NCBI RefSeq assembly: GCF_035222485.1
Contig: NC_085921.1
Coordinates: 248,001 to 312,000 of the forward strand
From: Podospora pseudoanserina
Taxonomy: Eukaryota > Ascomycota > Sordariomycetes > Sordariales > Podosporaceae
Direction of reading: 5' to 3'
DNA length: 64,000 bases
Below, piece after piece: positions 25,519 through 39,234 of this stretch. Below the pieces are notes generated by a model. It searched no databases. It saw only the letters and a program-made list of their open reading frames with translations, and was not told the DNA's origin. The translations under genes were made by a program, and so were the position numbers. Numbering within the stretch: the stretch's first letter is position 1; each line of letters starts with the position of its first letter.

Positions 25519-28500
25519 TGAGACTTTTTCTCTAAGCCGAAACCCTTACGGGTTAATATTTTTTACTATTAACAATATAATAAGTTTTCTCTTTTTTTTC
25601 TTTAAGAACTATTATATTTAATTACGTATTGAAACGTTATTATAAAATTAAATAGTCCTTTTTTTCGCCTCGCAAATCCTCCGTTATAGGTTTATAATAA
25701 TACCTTATTTTATTTATTATACTTCCAGAAATTTTCATATTATAGTTTTTAAGTTTTCTTTATACTCAGAATATATTTACTGTCTAGTCCTATATAGTGG
25801 GCCTAACGTAAGCTTTGCTTTTAAATACGCTTTTCTTGTTTCCAATATTATAATTAACCTATTTATAATAACCCGAACGATAAAAGAGCAAGATAAGTTC
25901 GAGCGTAAGGAGTAAGAGTTTAAAACTAGTCTTTGAAATTAACCGCTAGATTTTCCGGGTAAAAGGGACGCGTTACTCTTTCCGTATACGCGAGGAGCGT
26001 TTATTTACATAAGATATTTAGAAGAAGGATATTTAAATAGTATAATATATAATTATAGCGTTATTTAACATTTTACTAGGTACTTTTACGTAGCACAACA
26101 CTACTTAAAGTATTGTTTTACGGGTTCTTTACGTTTCGGCCCCTTACGTAAGCTTCGACTAGTCTTCCGACGTTTTTTTAAATCCTAATATAGTTTTTCT
26201 TTTGCTACTAAAAGTACCGTTAGTAATACGTTAGTAACTTTTTAAAGTAATAAAAATACGTAGCACTAATAATATTTCAATTTGGTTATTCATATTAGCT
26301 TTATAACATAGTATTAATTACTTGATTAGAAACGTAAGCTTTTGCTTTATTATTTTTAATTTTTAGTTAAAGTAACAATAAGTTTCTGCTTATTAGTATT
26401 AGTTTTCCCTAGTCTAAATATTACAGAAAAACCAATTTTTTTAATTGATTCGAATCGCTAAAGTATATCGTTATTTTTTATAAATTATCTGAATTTAACC
26501 ATTCAAAGTAATTAATTAAAATACTTTAACTAACTTTTATTAACTTACCAATTTAAATTTTCTTACATTATTTTGCTTTTTTGGTTCTCCGCTCCTTCCT
26601 ATATATCAATTCTACTTGCCGGTATCACAGATTTTAAAAATAGAATATAGAAAGTATATAACCGTAAATATATTATATTAGGTAGTTTTAATCCGAATAT
26701 TGTCTTTGATGGTGTCCTTATAATTTTAAACGAACCTATTTTCCTATTGTCTAGTTTCTTGCTAGGTTCCTTAATATCTGAATTACATAGAAAGATAAAC
26801 TATATGTATTTTTTTTAAAGCGAGGTTCCTTGAGCATTTTATTCCTATAATATTTCTGTATTCTTTTCTATATTAACTTTTATTTTTCTTTAAACTTGCC
26901 GTAAATTATATATAATTTATTTACTTTAACTCTAATCTTCAGTTTTCCATTACCAAATCCTTACCGTAACTTAGCTTTTTATTTCAAGTATATAAAAAAC
27001 AGTATAACTTAATCAATTCTATTAATAGAATACTATATATTAACTATATAATTTAAAATATTTATATATGTTATGTATTTCGACCTATACGCTTCTATTA
27101 CTAATACCGTTTTATTATTTTACTTTATAAATAATCGATTTTTTTACTATAGTTTGCCCTAATTATCTTTTTCAATACTTTAATACTTTTATTTTTAGTA
27201 TTAATATTACTTTATAATATCGTTATTTAGTTTGCCATAATACTTATTAATAGCAATTTATTTATAATAGATTATCTAATACTTTATTTACACTTAAAGT
27301 AAATATTTAAGAATAGCTTTTAATTCGTGTTGAAGTAGTAATAATAGCTCCTTCAATATATTTTTCTATTAATTGGTTTTTTAATTCAGTATACTCACCC
27401 TAATATGTTTCGAAGTTTTTTTATAATTAATTTAAAAGTTAAACTCGGAAAGAAACTGTAACCATCGTGTTCATTATACGTTAACAATTTTTAAAAGCTA
27501 CATAAAGTATACACTATATAATTAATACTATTAAAATATAGCCTTTGCTTTTTAATTACTTAAATAATAATAAGTAATATTTAATCCGAAGTTAAATAGT
27601 CTTTACATACCTCCTTTAATTTATTTAAAGAAAAGTTATTAAATATAATTTTCCATTGTCGATTCCCTAACCTAATTATGCTGCGATCGTATAATTTAAT
27701 ATATTAGCCACGACCTCGAACAGTCCATTAAAGTCTAGTAATTCAAAACAGGCTCCTTTAAAATAGCTTGTTTAACTGTTAAAAGCCCTATAGTTCCCTT
27801 TACCTTTACCGGAACTCTACATTTTTCTTAATTAAATAATGAAGTACCTGTGTAATTCTTACAAATTTCCAAAAATATATCTAATAAAAGGTTATACGAT
27901 TTGAAAATTACCTAATATATATGAATAATTATAACGTTACTTAATTTTTAATTACTACAATTTTTTTTAGGCTTTGTTCAAACTTGACTTAATAATATTG
28001 ACTATCCTTAAGATTCTGTTTTTTATATAGAACTTACTTTTTCTTTATCAATTAAAAGTCCGGCTTTATATGATGCATTAAGTATTATTTATATGTATCG
28101 TTTATATTCTTCTAAGAAATATGAATTAATCAAAACATTATCGAAAAAAAATATTATTATTTTATTAAGATATTTCTAGATCGTGTAATTCATAAAACAT
28201 TAAAATTTTATATGTATATTAATTAACTCGAATAAAATTACAAAGCATTTGAAAAAATTATAACTTAAATGAAACCCTATGTGTTATGATTCTTTTCTTT
28301 AACATATATGTGAACATATCTAATGGGTATATTTAAACATATAAAATATTATATTTTAGTTCTTTAACTCCGTATTTTAAATATCATCAGTCATAAGTAA
28401 ATATTGTACAAGTACCGTTTCTTTAATCCATTTATAGTAATTTCTATATACTTGTACATTACCGGTCTTTTTCGGTATAAAGAAAATAGCATGTTTTACT

Positions 28501-31456
28501 AGTAATATAAATTCTTTAATAAATGTTCTTTTTTTAAATTTTCGTCTCAATACATCGGTAACTTTCTAGTTTACTTATCGTTAGTATAATAAGCTTTAAA
28601 TAACCGTAGCTTAACTTTTTCTTTAACTTAATTTCGTGGTTCTATAGTCTCCGCTTTGACATCCTTTTTAATATTTAACCGTAAATGTTAAATACCTTGA
28701 ATATTCTACCGGTACCGCTTATTTCTCGCCTTTTTTTATATTATTATAATAAATATATCAATTAACCTTTCATATTTTTATTCATACTATTAACCTTGCT
28801 TCTTCGATTTTACCGCCTACATCAATAAAGTATACTATTACTTGGAAACACCATACGGTAATACTATATGAGATACTTATGTTATACTTTATTGTATATA
28901 TACTTTTTAATTCTTTATTATTAATTAAATACTTTTAAACTTTTTTTTAAATCGTAAATAACTACCATCCCTTTAATGAATATTTAAGTTGTAATTTTTA
29001 TACTATTATTACCCTAAAATTATATATTTGGAAAATACTATCCCCATAATATTAAGTATAATTAAAATTATTTCCCTTCGATTATATTACTTAAAAATAA
29101 TATATCTCTACACACTTTTTATATTAAAATAATCTATATATTACGATTTAATATTTTGGAAAATATTTTAATATAATATACGAATTATAACGAAATTGAA
29201 ATTTTTCCGTACTTTTACTTACTAATATTACCGGTGACATATTTTTTTGATACACTATGCCTTAAAAGCGTTGATCTTTCTTACTTTCTGTTTATGTAAT
29301 AGTGATTTTAATACAAAATATCGAGTCGTTATTTTATACTTTTACTTTATACCGATACTTCCACTAATACTTTTTATAACCTAGTAACAACTACCGGCCC
29401 CCGCGAAAAGCCGTGAATCGTTTCTTAAACGGTTATATTATTTAATAGTATTTTTTTATTCAGAGTTAGTTGATAGCGTAACTTCTTTAATTAGTTCCGC
29501 TTAATATCCTTTTACTTCCCGTTTTTAACCATTTTATTATCTTACTATATTGATATAGCTTTACTGCTTGTTGTTTCTTTAAATTCGTTTATAAACTAAT
29601 ATCGTTTAACTTTTTCGTAAGTTGAACTTATAGTCCGCGTTTTCAATATCACGTAAGTACTACTTTTTTTTATAAACCTATACTATCTTTTATACCTCAT
29701 TTTTTTACCTATTGGAAATAGTATCCTATATATTTGAATACAAAATATATTATTTAGAGGCTATCCTCTAATTTAACCCAATCCTAAATTTCTATAGACA
29801 AAAATCGTCCATTTCTTTTAAAAGGTTTTAATTTCCCTATTAGATTCTTCTTTAATTATTCTTTACTTTCCTTGTTTGCTCCATATACCGGCGATTAATC
29901 GTATAGTAATATACTTTGATAATATAACATATACATATTTATATATAATATATTTTAGCAAAATTACGTTTTATTATTCCGGTTTTTCAAAATAAAGTTA
30001 TATTTTATTTTCTTTAAAAAAATATATATTATAAAAATAAAAGTATTTATTTTAATGTTTTTTCTAGTTTTTCTTATGCAAACCGTTTAATCTATAATAC
30101 TTATTACATATAGATTATCCTATATTATTTGTATTACTTTTTTACTTTTGTTTACTGGGTAGGTTCTATTTATTATATAGGGTTGTTATTTTTAACAACT
30201 GCTATAGTAGTTTCTTTAATAATTTATATCAATTAATCCTATAATTTTACATTTAAAACTCTTCTTTTTTATACTTCGCTTCTAACTTTTTTATTCTTTT
30301 TTATAATTTCCAAAATTGTATTTCCTTTTATTCGGTATATTAATTAGAGTTTTCTTCGAAATTCAAAGCTTTACTTTCCTAATATCTACAACTATAACTT
30401 CTGCAACCCTCATGCTTTTTAATATAGTAATTACCGTAATTTTCTTTTCTCAATTACATTATTTAAATTTTATAATCCTTTTTAAAGTACTTTACTTTCT
30501 ATACATAACATACTTAACTTTACTTTTACTTTAACTTCGGCCTTACCGCCTTTATTATTATATAACGGTAACCTCTATTAGTCTTACCTAAAAAATACCG
30601 GAGTAGCCAATGTTAAAGTATTACCGCTTACGTTTATCGTTAAAGCGGTTATTCCTTTACTATCCCTTAGTATTATTTCTCCACTCGGTATCACGTTAAA
30701 ATTACCGATCGTTGATCCGTATAACTACAACGATATATTTATCAATAGTTTAGGCCCCAACTTTCATATAATTTATCCTTTATTCTTTTTAAAGCTGTTG
30801 TAAAAATACTATATTGGTCCATGATTATTAATAACATTATATAAATTAATGATTTTAGATAAAACCGCGTAATACTATAAATCGCGTTTAATATCAAATT
30901 TATTAATCTCTTTTAGATATACCTTATTGTATTCACTAAATACTTCTTTAAATTTTACCTCGAAAATATAATAACCTTTAATGTATTAAACCGTAATTTT
31001 CTCCTAATCCTCCTTCTCCTTATAATGATTGTTAAAGATAGATTCGAACTATATTAAAGCTTTTTTTCAAGCTTAATTACCTTAAAGATTATTTTTAATC
31101 TTTTATTAATAAATTAGAATAAATAGTAATAAAACTTGGTTTTAAACTAAATTAGAAACCCTTTAAGCTCCAGCTTTCTTCTATAACATTCCGGTACCGA
31201 GAACGTAAATATTGATTTACATATAATTATTATAGTAATAATCTAATTCCGGATTTATTAAACTTCGATTTGAAATTTCTTTAATATATTTCATGAAGTA
31301 TTCTCTAAATAAAATATCCGATCTAATAATTGTCATAAAAGGCGCGTCGTCATTTAGGCTAGGCGAGAAGTTTCCTATTTAAACGTTTTTAGGTCCGGGT
31401 ATAATAATAAAATACTTTTAATTTATCTATAATAAAGCTAAACAAAATATATACCG

Positions 31457-31843
31457 TATAACGAACCTCTAGTTAAAGTCTTTAAAAGAGATGCTAATTA
31501 AAGATGTTTTGAAATAATCCTGGTGCGGTATAACTAAATAATGTATAATAAATGATTGTCTTAATTATAATAATTTAAGGATTAATAATTATAGCTTATA
31601 ATGATATATTACCGAACTATTTATCTACATTAGTTAGTTCCTCCATATATAAACCTAGGGACCGTGGACCGTTGACTTCCAGACGGCCATTGGTCCTCTC
31701 CTTATTAGCCGATACTAAACCGTGGACCGTAAGCCCCGCCGTGGTCTCCAGTCCTAGTTTTATTGGGCCGTGAGCCCTGCTCGATCGCCCGGTCCAGTCC
31801 TGATTGGTTCATTGTGTCTCCATTGTCTCTCAAAACCGTGAAA
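31457..31843 (-). repeat. 5' LTR of minus-strand Gypsy element
   Basis: It begins TATAACGAACCTCTAG and ends CTCAAAACCGTGAAA. U3 carries CCTAGGGACCGTGGACCG and CCGGTCCAGTCCTGATTGG, matching its partner LTR at 25,111. The promoter end is less mutated than the R/U5 end. Confidence 0.8.
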
Positions 31844-33282
31844 CTACTCTAAATTAATAATACTAATAAATATACAATTGAGTAATATAGTTTTTAAAAT
31901 CTTTGGTAAAAACTATGAAAACCGAAGGACAACTAAATACCTTTAAAATCAAGAAATGACTTTCAATTTATTTTTATATTATTCATTGTAATTTTTATAA
32001 AGACCTGTCTTTAACAACAAAGCGCCTGGGGGCAACGTAATAGACGGGAATAGTGGCCTTATCCACTGCCAAAAGGGCAAATAATTAAAATTCTAAATTT
32101 TGACAATTGGATCTTAATAGTATAAAACTACCATTGAATATTTTTTACATTGAGCCAGCTTAATATTTGATTTGTATATTAAGAATATTCTTTTTCATTT
32201 TTTAAATATTTTATAATATTATCAAGATATATACTATACTGTAATGATTATTAAAATAACTTCGAAAGTTTTGTTTAATAAACTTTCCAACAATGATAAG
32301 TGAAGTATAAAAAGTTAATAAAGATATTTTATATTCAAAAATAGTTGATTTTATGTAAAAGGCTATTAATACTTTACTTTCAAAAATTTATATAAATTTA
32401 ATTCAAGATTTATCGAATATGAATTTTTGAAAATGTCTTTGGTTTTAAATTGTTGTTTATTATTTTATTTGTATGAAAGAGAAGAGTAATAATATTTCAT
32501 GACTTTTACATGTATTTTTTAGTAATCAATGCGCAGCCTTAGGGATTTATTTACTTCTTCTATGAAAAAGAATTGTCATTTATAGTTTGTTACTCAGGAT
32601 AATTTAATGCTTTTATATTATATTTTATTACTTTTAATTCCCCACTTTCCTAGAGATATCCTAAAAAGGACTTTATTATTTTCTCTATTAAAATGACATA
32701 GTCTTAAAATGAATTTTTAAAAACACAAAGCTAAACATGTTTTTAATCTACATGTTTTATTATTGTTACTTATTAATGTATTTTCATTGATTCACGTATT
32801 AACCTATGTTTTTTTATTTCAAGTAAGATAATTTAAATTAAATTGGTAACCTAATTAGCACCTATATTATTAGCTTAGTCATACTTACATATTTTAATTA
32901 GTAGTATTTAAATTCACTGATCTTTGTCCTTTTTATATCATAATCCTTTCTTTAGTACTTTGATAAAAAAGTTTAAACTTCATGTTAATATTCTATCAGG
33001 AATATTGATGGTGTTATCTATATGCTATAATAGCTAATTAAAATAATTAATTAGATTTCTTGTTTCTAGTACTAAAATCTTTCCACTTCTAAAAAACAGT
33101 AGTGATTATATTTTAATATAGTATGATATACCTTGACAAAAATAAAGTTATTATTAATTTATAATACGAGGCAATTTAGTAATTTAAACTTCATGTTCAC
33201 TTTTATGTATTTTCATTTCAAATTATACTTAATTTGAGCCTCCTTTTAAAACATTATTATATTGAGATGGAACTTTACATAT
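31844..33282. other. AT-rich RIP-degraded spacer
   Basis: About 1.4 kb of AT-rich sequence between two LTRs. A GC-richer piece near 32,008-32,080 (AACAAAGCGCCTGGGGGCAA) is unidentified. No gene is supported. Confidence 0.55.
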
Positions 33283-33684
33283 TGTCACGGTTTCGGTGAA
33301 ATTGGAGACGTAAGCAACCAATCAGGACTGGACTGGGCGATGAGCGGGGCTCACGGTCTAGGTGGGCAAGATAGACTAATGAGATTGGGACCGCGGACCG
33401 CGGCGGGGCTTACGGTCCACGGTTTAGTATCGGCTAATACAGAGTCGACCCGGGACAGTCTATAAGTTAACGGTCTACGGTCCCTAAGTCTATACATACG
33501 GAGGAACTGGCTAATATGAACAGATAGTCCTCAAGATATAATATAAATTGTAGTCGCTGGTATTTAGACTATTATAATCGAGATAAGCCATTATATCATA
33601 CTATTTAGCTATACCGAACCCGGATTATTTAGAAGTACCTTTAACCAGTATCCCTTTTAGAGGTTCTAGATAGGGTTCATCACA
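33283..33684 (+). mobile_element. Solo LTR, Gypsy family, GGACCGTGG-type U3
   Basis: A 402-bp LTR begins TGTCACGGTTTCGGTG and ends GGGTTCATCACA, with a TATA region CTATACATACGGAGGAAC. U3 contains repeated GGTCTA/GGTCCACGG motifs like the LTRs of the minus-strand element. Mutation is moderate: U3 is well preserved while R/U5 has many transitions. Flanks (CATAT and AGTAG) do not match, so either the flank changed or this is a recombinant between two insertions. A 67-codon open frame at 33,262-33,465 lies inside the LTR and is not a gene. Confidence 0.8.
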
Positions 33685-35912
33685 AGTAGTAAACATTAAA
33701 TTTGAATTAGAAACTATGAAGTACTTTGTAAACGGTTTAAGCATTACACGCTAAATATATTTATATCAAAATGCGTTAATACATTATTAGGTACAATAAT
33801 TACAAATTAACAAATTAAAAAGTAAAAAAACAAAGGTGTTATTTTTGTATTAAAAAGAGATCAAAACTAGCATTTAGTGGGAGATTAATTGAAGATTCCA
33901 AAGGATACTAATACAAGCACTTTGATTTTAATCAGTAAAGCTTTACCGACTATACTATAGTTTTTCCCTAAGAATTAGGGATTATAAATTAATAAAATCT
34001 TATAACATCAAAAAAAATATTTGGTAGTAAGTGAACGATAGGAACCAGAAGATTTGTAAATATATTTTTATTAACCCTTACTCGCAGAGAGACAATATGA
34101 TAATCAGCACTTTTCTCTGAATATATTAAAGCATAAAAAAGTGTAAAGATTAGTCATTATACAATGTAGATATTTATTTTTATAAAATCGAACTTGAGAA
34201 TAAACTGATTAAGAAAATAAAGTACTAGAATTACAAAATATAAACATTATATCAATATTAGAATAAGTTCTAATTAAACTACTATAAAAATACTAAGTTG
34301 GAGTTGTATAGGGAGCAGGGAGTAGGTCAAAAAAAAGTAAATATAAAAGGGAAGATAAGCTGGGTAGAGTACAGGTAGAGTAGGGTAAAGATCCCTTAAA
34401 AGTAAGTATGTTACCTGCGTACCTTTCTTTTTAAACCCTGAGATTATTGTGACTCCAGGAATAAAATATCGGGCTTAATTTATTTAAGCCTTAGCTTTGT
34501 GATAAATCTTTCAATACAGTGTTAGTATACATATATGTATATTAAAATAAACATAGATTGTGGAAAATCAAGAATAGATTTTAGATACAAAGTAAATTCT
34601 TTTAACTTATAACATAATTTTATTTTCACGATTGTTTTCATAATACAATTTTTCATTAACAAACTTTATTACTAAGAATGATAGAAGTAATAAGGAAAGC
34701 CATATTGATAATTTCAAAATAAAACAAGTATAATTAATCAAGTATATAATAAAGAATATATAATAATGTATCTGATACAAAGTAAATTAAAAATAAAATA
34801 AATGATGGGTAAGAAAAAGCAATTCACACCAAGCAACATAAGCTTTACCTTTAAATTAAATAATTTATACTAGGCCAATGCCTTATAAGTTGATGGACTA
34901 ACTAATATTAAATGCCAATTATTAAATGTTTATAAGGGCTACGTAGACTTTAAGATAAATAACGCATAGTATAGTTGAGAATGAAATACTTCTGAAGGGT
35001 GTAAGAAAAAGTTTAATAACATAACTGTAAAAAGTAAATATAATAGAATAAATGTGATAGCGAAAATACATAAAGATATAGAGATTAGATAGAGTATAAT
35101 TAAAACTACATATTATATCATTAAAAATCTACAACTGTAAAGGGTAATTAGTATTATTTAATATTTAATGGATATTTTTAACAGACTCTTATATATCGAA
35201 ATACTTTTAATCAAACCCTTTTCAATTCTAAAACTAATGCCGAGGTTAGTACAACAATTAATACTAAATATATTATTCAATACAACAATGATCAATTTTA
35301 ATAAGAAAATAATGAAATATACCATTCAAATAATATATTTCAATATTTTTTATAACCGTGCTCTTATATTTAATGTATCAATTACATACATACTGGTCTT
35401 ATAAGTATCATAGTAGAGAAGTACCATAATTGTTCAAATTTAAATGATAATACCATTTCAATTTCGAAAATCATAACTTTGCATTTTATTTAAAAAATAT
35501 ATCATATCTATAACCTTACCAGTAGTAAAACCCTTCTATACTTAAAACATATTATCAACATTTTGAATAAAGTAATTCTTTAAATTTCATGAATTTCTAT
35601 TAGTATACTATACTGACTATAAGAATATATATACGGGCTTTAATATTTATACGGTATTAAGCTAAACGAACTTCATTTTTCGTTTTCTTTTTCATAATCA
35701 CTTTCCTTAACTGTTGTACTTACGTTGTGCATGTAATAATCTTCCTTCTTTAATAAAAACCATTCCCTCTATTTTATTCCATTTGATATATTTCTTCCTG
35801 TTAAATATGAAATCTATATACTCTCAATTTAGATGATAAATTATTTTAAATTATATTCATTGAAGTTCCTAATATGTTTTTAAATAATCTTCTACATCAA
35901 AAGCTTCTTTAT
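33685..35912. other. AT-rich RIP-degraded block, no gene
   Basis: About 2.2 kb without a supportable gene. It contains one arm (34,310-34,435) of an inverted repeat pair with 47,665-47,835. The small open frame at 35,168-35,404 is AT-driven and has no recognisable motif. Confidence 0.55.
34310..34435 (-). repeat. Degraded repeat, inverted relative to 47.7 kb copy
   Basis: The reverse complement reads ACCCTACTCTACCTGTACTC followed by TACCCAGCTTATCTTCCC, and matches ACCCTATCTTACTTATACTC / TACCTATCCTATACCCC at 47,701. About three quarters of positions agree over some 43 bases, with mainly C/T differences. The family is unidentified. Confidence 0.45.
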
Positions 35913-36180
35913 TGTCACGAAGCTTAAGTCCTACAAGTCAAGGCCACTCTAGTATTCCGTAGCTAAAGTAACTATGAGTTGAAGAAGAAAAGAAAGGTAA
36001 GTGTGGTAAGCCAGCTCGCTCTCACAGATATCCATGCCCTGCCCTGACTGTTGCCCCTCCAGGCCTGTGCTACTTCTTCCTGCTCTCCCATTGGCCGCAG
36101 TCCTGTCCTCAGCCCTCGTCCTCAACCCTGGTCCTCCCAACCCTAACCCAGTATCCTGCTCTAGGCTATACGCTGTGACA
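35913..36180 (-). mobile_element. Short solo LTR (268 bp), TSD TTTAT
   Basis: The sequence begins TGTCACGAAGCTTAAG and ends CTATACGCTGTGACA and is flanked by a perfect TTTAT duplication (35,908-35,912 and 36,181-36,185). Read on the minus strand it runs TGTCACAGCG...CTTCGTGACA, so its termini resemble those of the main Gypsy LTR family, but it is shorter and its body is unrelated, being C-rich on the plus strand. It is nearly free of RIP. Overlapping 63-codon open frames on both strands are chance frames in GC-rich sequence. A non-autonomous element with short TGTCAC inverted ends is an alternative. Confidence 0.8.
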
Positions 36181-39100
36181 TTTATGCTTTTTTTCTTCTA
36201 CCGTTTAAAAAAACTAATACTTTGAAAAAGTAAAAGTAGGTTCATTGATTATTTATTTTAGTAATTAATTAAATAACATCAAAGATAAAAGAAAGTACAA
36301 AGAAATATATAAAAAAAAATAACAGAAAAATTTATCAATGATATTATTTATTGGTATGAAACACAGGCCGAAATATTGGTAGAGTTATGGATAATAAATA
36401 ATATAAAAGATTAAAAGATATTTGAAAGCCATGTTAGTAGTACTATAACATGATATTCTTATCAATTTTCTCTTTCTTTTGAAATAAATGAGTAATTTTA
36501 TATTTCTATTAATATATCGATAAGAAGTTAAAGGAAAAGAAAAAGTGATGAGAGAATAGTTTTAAATTCAAAATTTTTCAAATAGTAGGGCCTCCAAGAC
36601 ATTCGTTAAATGGAATTCAATTTTATGAATGATATAAAAATGGATTTTTTGTAAGTAAAATATAGCAAACTAAAAAAAATTTAAAAAACGTGAATTTAAA
36701 AAGTTCGTTCTACATAGTAAAGCTATTAAAATTATAATTGACATTCGTATGATGTAAATAAAGATGTTTTACTTCAGATCATAAATTAAAAATGTACTAT
36801 AATAACAAGATTTAAAAGAAATGGACATATGTAAACTAATTTACACAATAAATGGTATATTTATAAGTAAAGTTAAATTAAATATACTAAATAAAGAAGA
36901 GTATAATAGATACTGCGATAATAAGTAATGGTCACTAATACATAGTGCAAGAGGTTAGTAAACTAATTTATTAGTTGGTACACTATTTACTGCCTAATGT
37001 ACTCTTAAGCTTTTTGATCAACGAAACTGACTTAATTTTATTTTCTTCCGAAAATATTATTATTATACATTATTAATGGAAAACCAATTTTAATTACCTG
37101 TAATACAGCCTATGTAAACGAAACTCTCTTATTGTTTTATTGTATTCTATTAATTACATACTATTTTTATGCGCTTAGAAAAAGTAATAATATAATATAA
37201 ATAATCTTTTTGTTTCATTTTAAATCTCTGTTTGATCGCCAAAGCTTCAACAACGGGCTGATGTTTTCATTTATGTCTGGTTCTTTATTATTTTCATTTA
37301 TGGAGTTCCTTTATTCATTTACTTTTTCTTTGTATTATTTTAGCTTTTTCTTTATTACTCCAAGCTTTAGTTTAACTTTATATTATTCTTGTATCATTCT
37401 AAGTAGTATCTGCTACTATTCTCATTAAATTATATCACTCTTTTATTCTTTGTTTGAGTAATTGCTCATTAATATTTGTAGAATTAGTATTCTTTAACTT
37501 TTCATAAGAGTATACTTTAATCTTATAGTTAATACTCATTTAATTTAAGAAAGGCTCGTGAAATTTTATTTCACTAATTATAATATTCTTCGAATATTTC
37601 CTATTATAACTCTTTTGTATTGTATTCTAACTCATTTACTATTTTTTTCCAAAAACCTTTACATATTTAATCATAACATGTAATGTTTTCATAATATAAG
37701 TCTTACGTGTTATATCATATTTCAAATATTTTATTTGAAATTAGTGTTTGAATAACTTTAAAATTTCGAGATTTATATATTTTAAATTACCATTGGAGAT
37801 TCCTTGCTTCTTCAATGTTTTGACCTAGTAATGCTGATTTTTTTATTTTCAGTTATCTCCTTTGATCAGTTTTCTAAGGAAATAATATATGTTTCAATTT
37901 TGCAATGAAATATAAAGAGTATGATTATTCAATTAACCTTCCTACTTCTCTAGCTTTATTAATCACTTTAAAATACTACTTTAATTCTTTATTATAATTT
38001 CTTGCTTTATGTGGACATTTATAGTACTTAATCATAAATTTATGTTCTTTTATAGTTTCTTTCTATTTTTAAACTCCTTCTTCTTTTCTGAAAATTCTTT
38101 TTCAATAATAACAGTTTTTAGGTATGATTGATTGTAATATTATAGTATTCTTCAACAAAACTGTTCACTGCAAATGATATTGCCTTTACGACTAAGAATT
38201 AATAAACATTATTTTCAAACCTTTTGTTTTTATGTAAATAGGGTATTATATAAGATTATACCCATGATTTTTGTTAATGGGTTACTAAAGTTTGGAATTG
38301 TTTTTGCTATAAATTTCTTTTTTCCATTGAATATGATTATTCTAAAAAACTCTTCGATAATAATAAACAGTTTTGTTCTTTGAAGAAAACCGCCAGGGTA
38401 TAACCTAAAAACCAAAAATAGTAGCTTTACCTATTGATGAATTAATAAAGTAAATATTAAGAATAAAGAACTAAAAAAACCTTAAATGGTAGCTTTATAA
38501 ACCCTTAAAAGCTGTATGGAAAATGTTATTTTCTATGATATAAAAATGGATTAATGTGATAAATAATTGAAGTAACATTAAAGGCATAGAATAGTAATAC
38601 AATATCATTTTTGTTCAATATTCCCAAGGGTTTATAATTTAGGATGACGTAAAGTTTTAATGTAGGAAATATTGTAATATATTATTTTATTTTATTATAT
38701 CACATAAATTAAACGACTTTTATATTTTCAAAGTTTTTATTCTGTTGTTTAAAACTTATTTATTAATAATTACTCAATTGATATTTAAAACTAAAATATA
38801 CTTAAGTGCGTGACCTGTACATTTAAACTAATAAGTCTACTATATTTTAGCTTTAGGTTAGTTAAATAAAGATGCTTCTAAGAAGAGTTGTAAATTCTTA
38901 AATTAGTAAAGAGTTTATTATATTGCTATAGATTTTAAGAACTTTCATTGAGAAGAAACGGAAACTATAGTGTGAAAATAATATAGTTAAAAGGAGAAAA
39001 AAAGAATTGATTAATTATTTGAAAAATAAATGTGGTTAAAAGAATGAATATATGAAAGTTTTGGCATATCAAAGTTTTCTATCATGGCTTTTATACAGAA

Positions 39101-39234
39101 AAACTTTACTTATTGTGGTTTAATTTATTATGTTTTTTGGGTCAAAATTACTCTTTTATATTTATAATTTTCATAAACATAGTTCTTAATTAATTTTATA
39201 TGAATTAAGGAATTCATAGTAGTTATCGAACTTT
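36181..39234. other. AT-rich RIP-degraded block, no gene
   Basis: About 3 kb of AT-rich DNA. Small open frames at 37,210-37,428 and 38,174-38,383 encode F/S/L/I-rich low-complexity peptides with no motif, typical of T-rich sequence. Nothing else can be supported. Confidence 0.55.

Larger units (their letters stand above)
25111..31843 (-). mobile_element. RIP-degraded Ty3/Gypsy element, both LTRs present
   Basis: This 6.7-kb element is bounded by LTRs at 25,111-25,518 and 31,457-31,843, both in minus orientation. Reading the minus strand from 31,456, gag shows the family block ending CTCGGTACCGGAATG near 31,195. Reverse transcriptase near 28,510-28,430 reads HAIFFIPKKTGNVQVYRN, corresponding to PVFFVPKKDGGLRLYMDYR in the plus-strand copy; the YLDD region near 28,150 reads FFFDNVLI. 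The last 1.2 kb before the 3' LTR is colinear with the copy ending at 45,796 (shared TTATCTTGCT(C/T)TTTTAT block near 25,890). Stops are everywhere, and D-to-N and W/Q-to-stop changes fit RIP. No matching target duplication was seen (ATATA versus CTACT), perhaps because of later mutation. Confidence 0.8.

Noticed and set aside
33262-33465. 67-codon open frame with gene-like composition
   Set aside because: It lies entirely within a Gypsy LTR (33,283-33,684); its GC content is that of the less mutated U3 region.
35949-36225. Overlapping 63-codon open frames on both strands
   Set aside because: They fall inside the 268-bp LTR-like element and are chance frames in GC-rich DNA.
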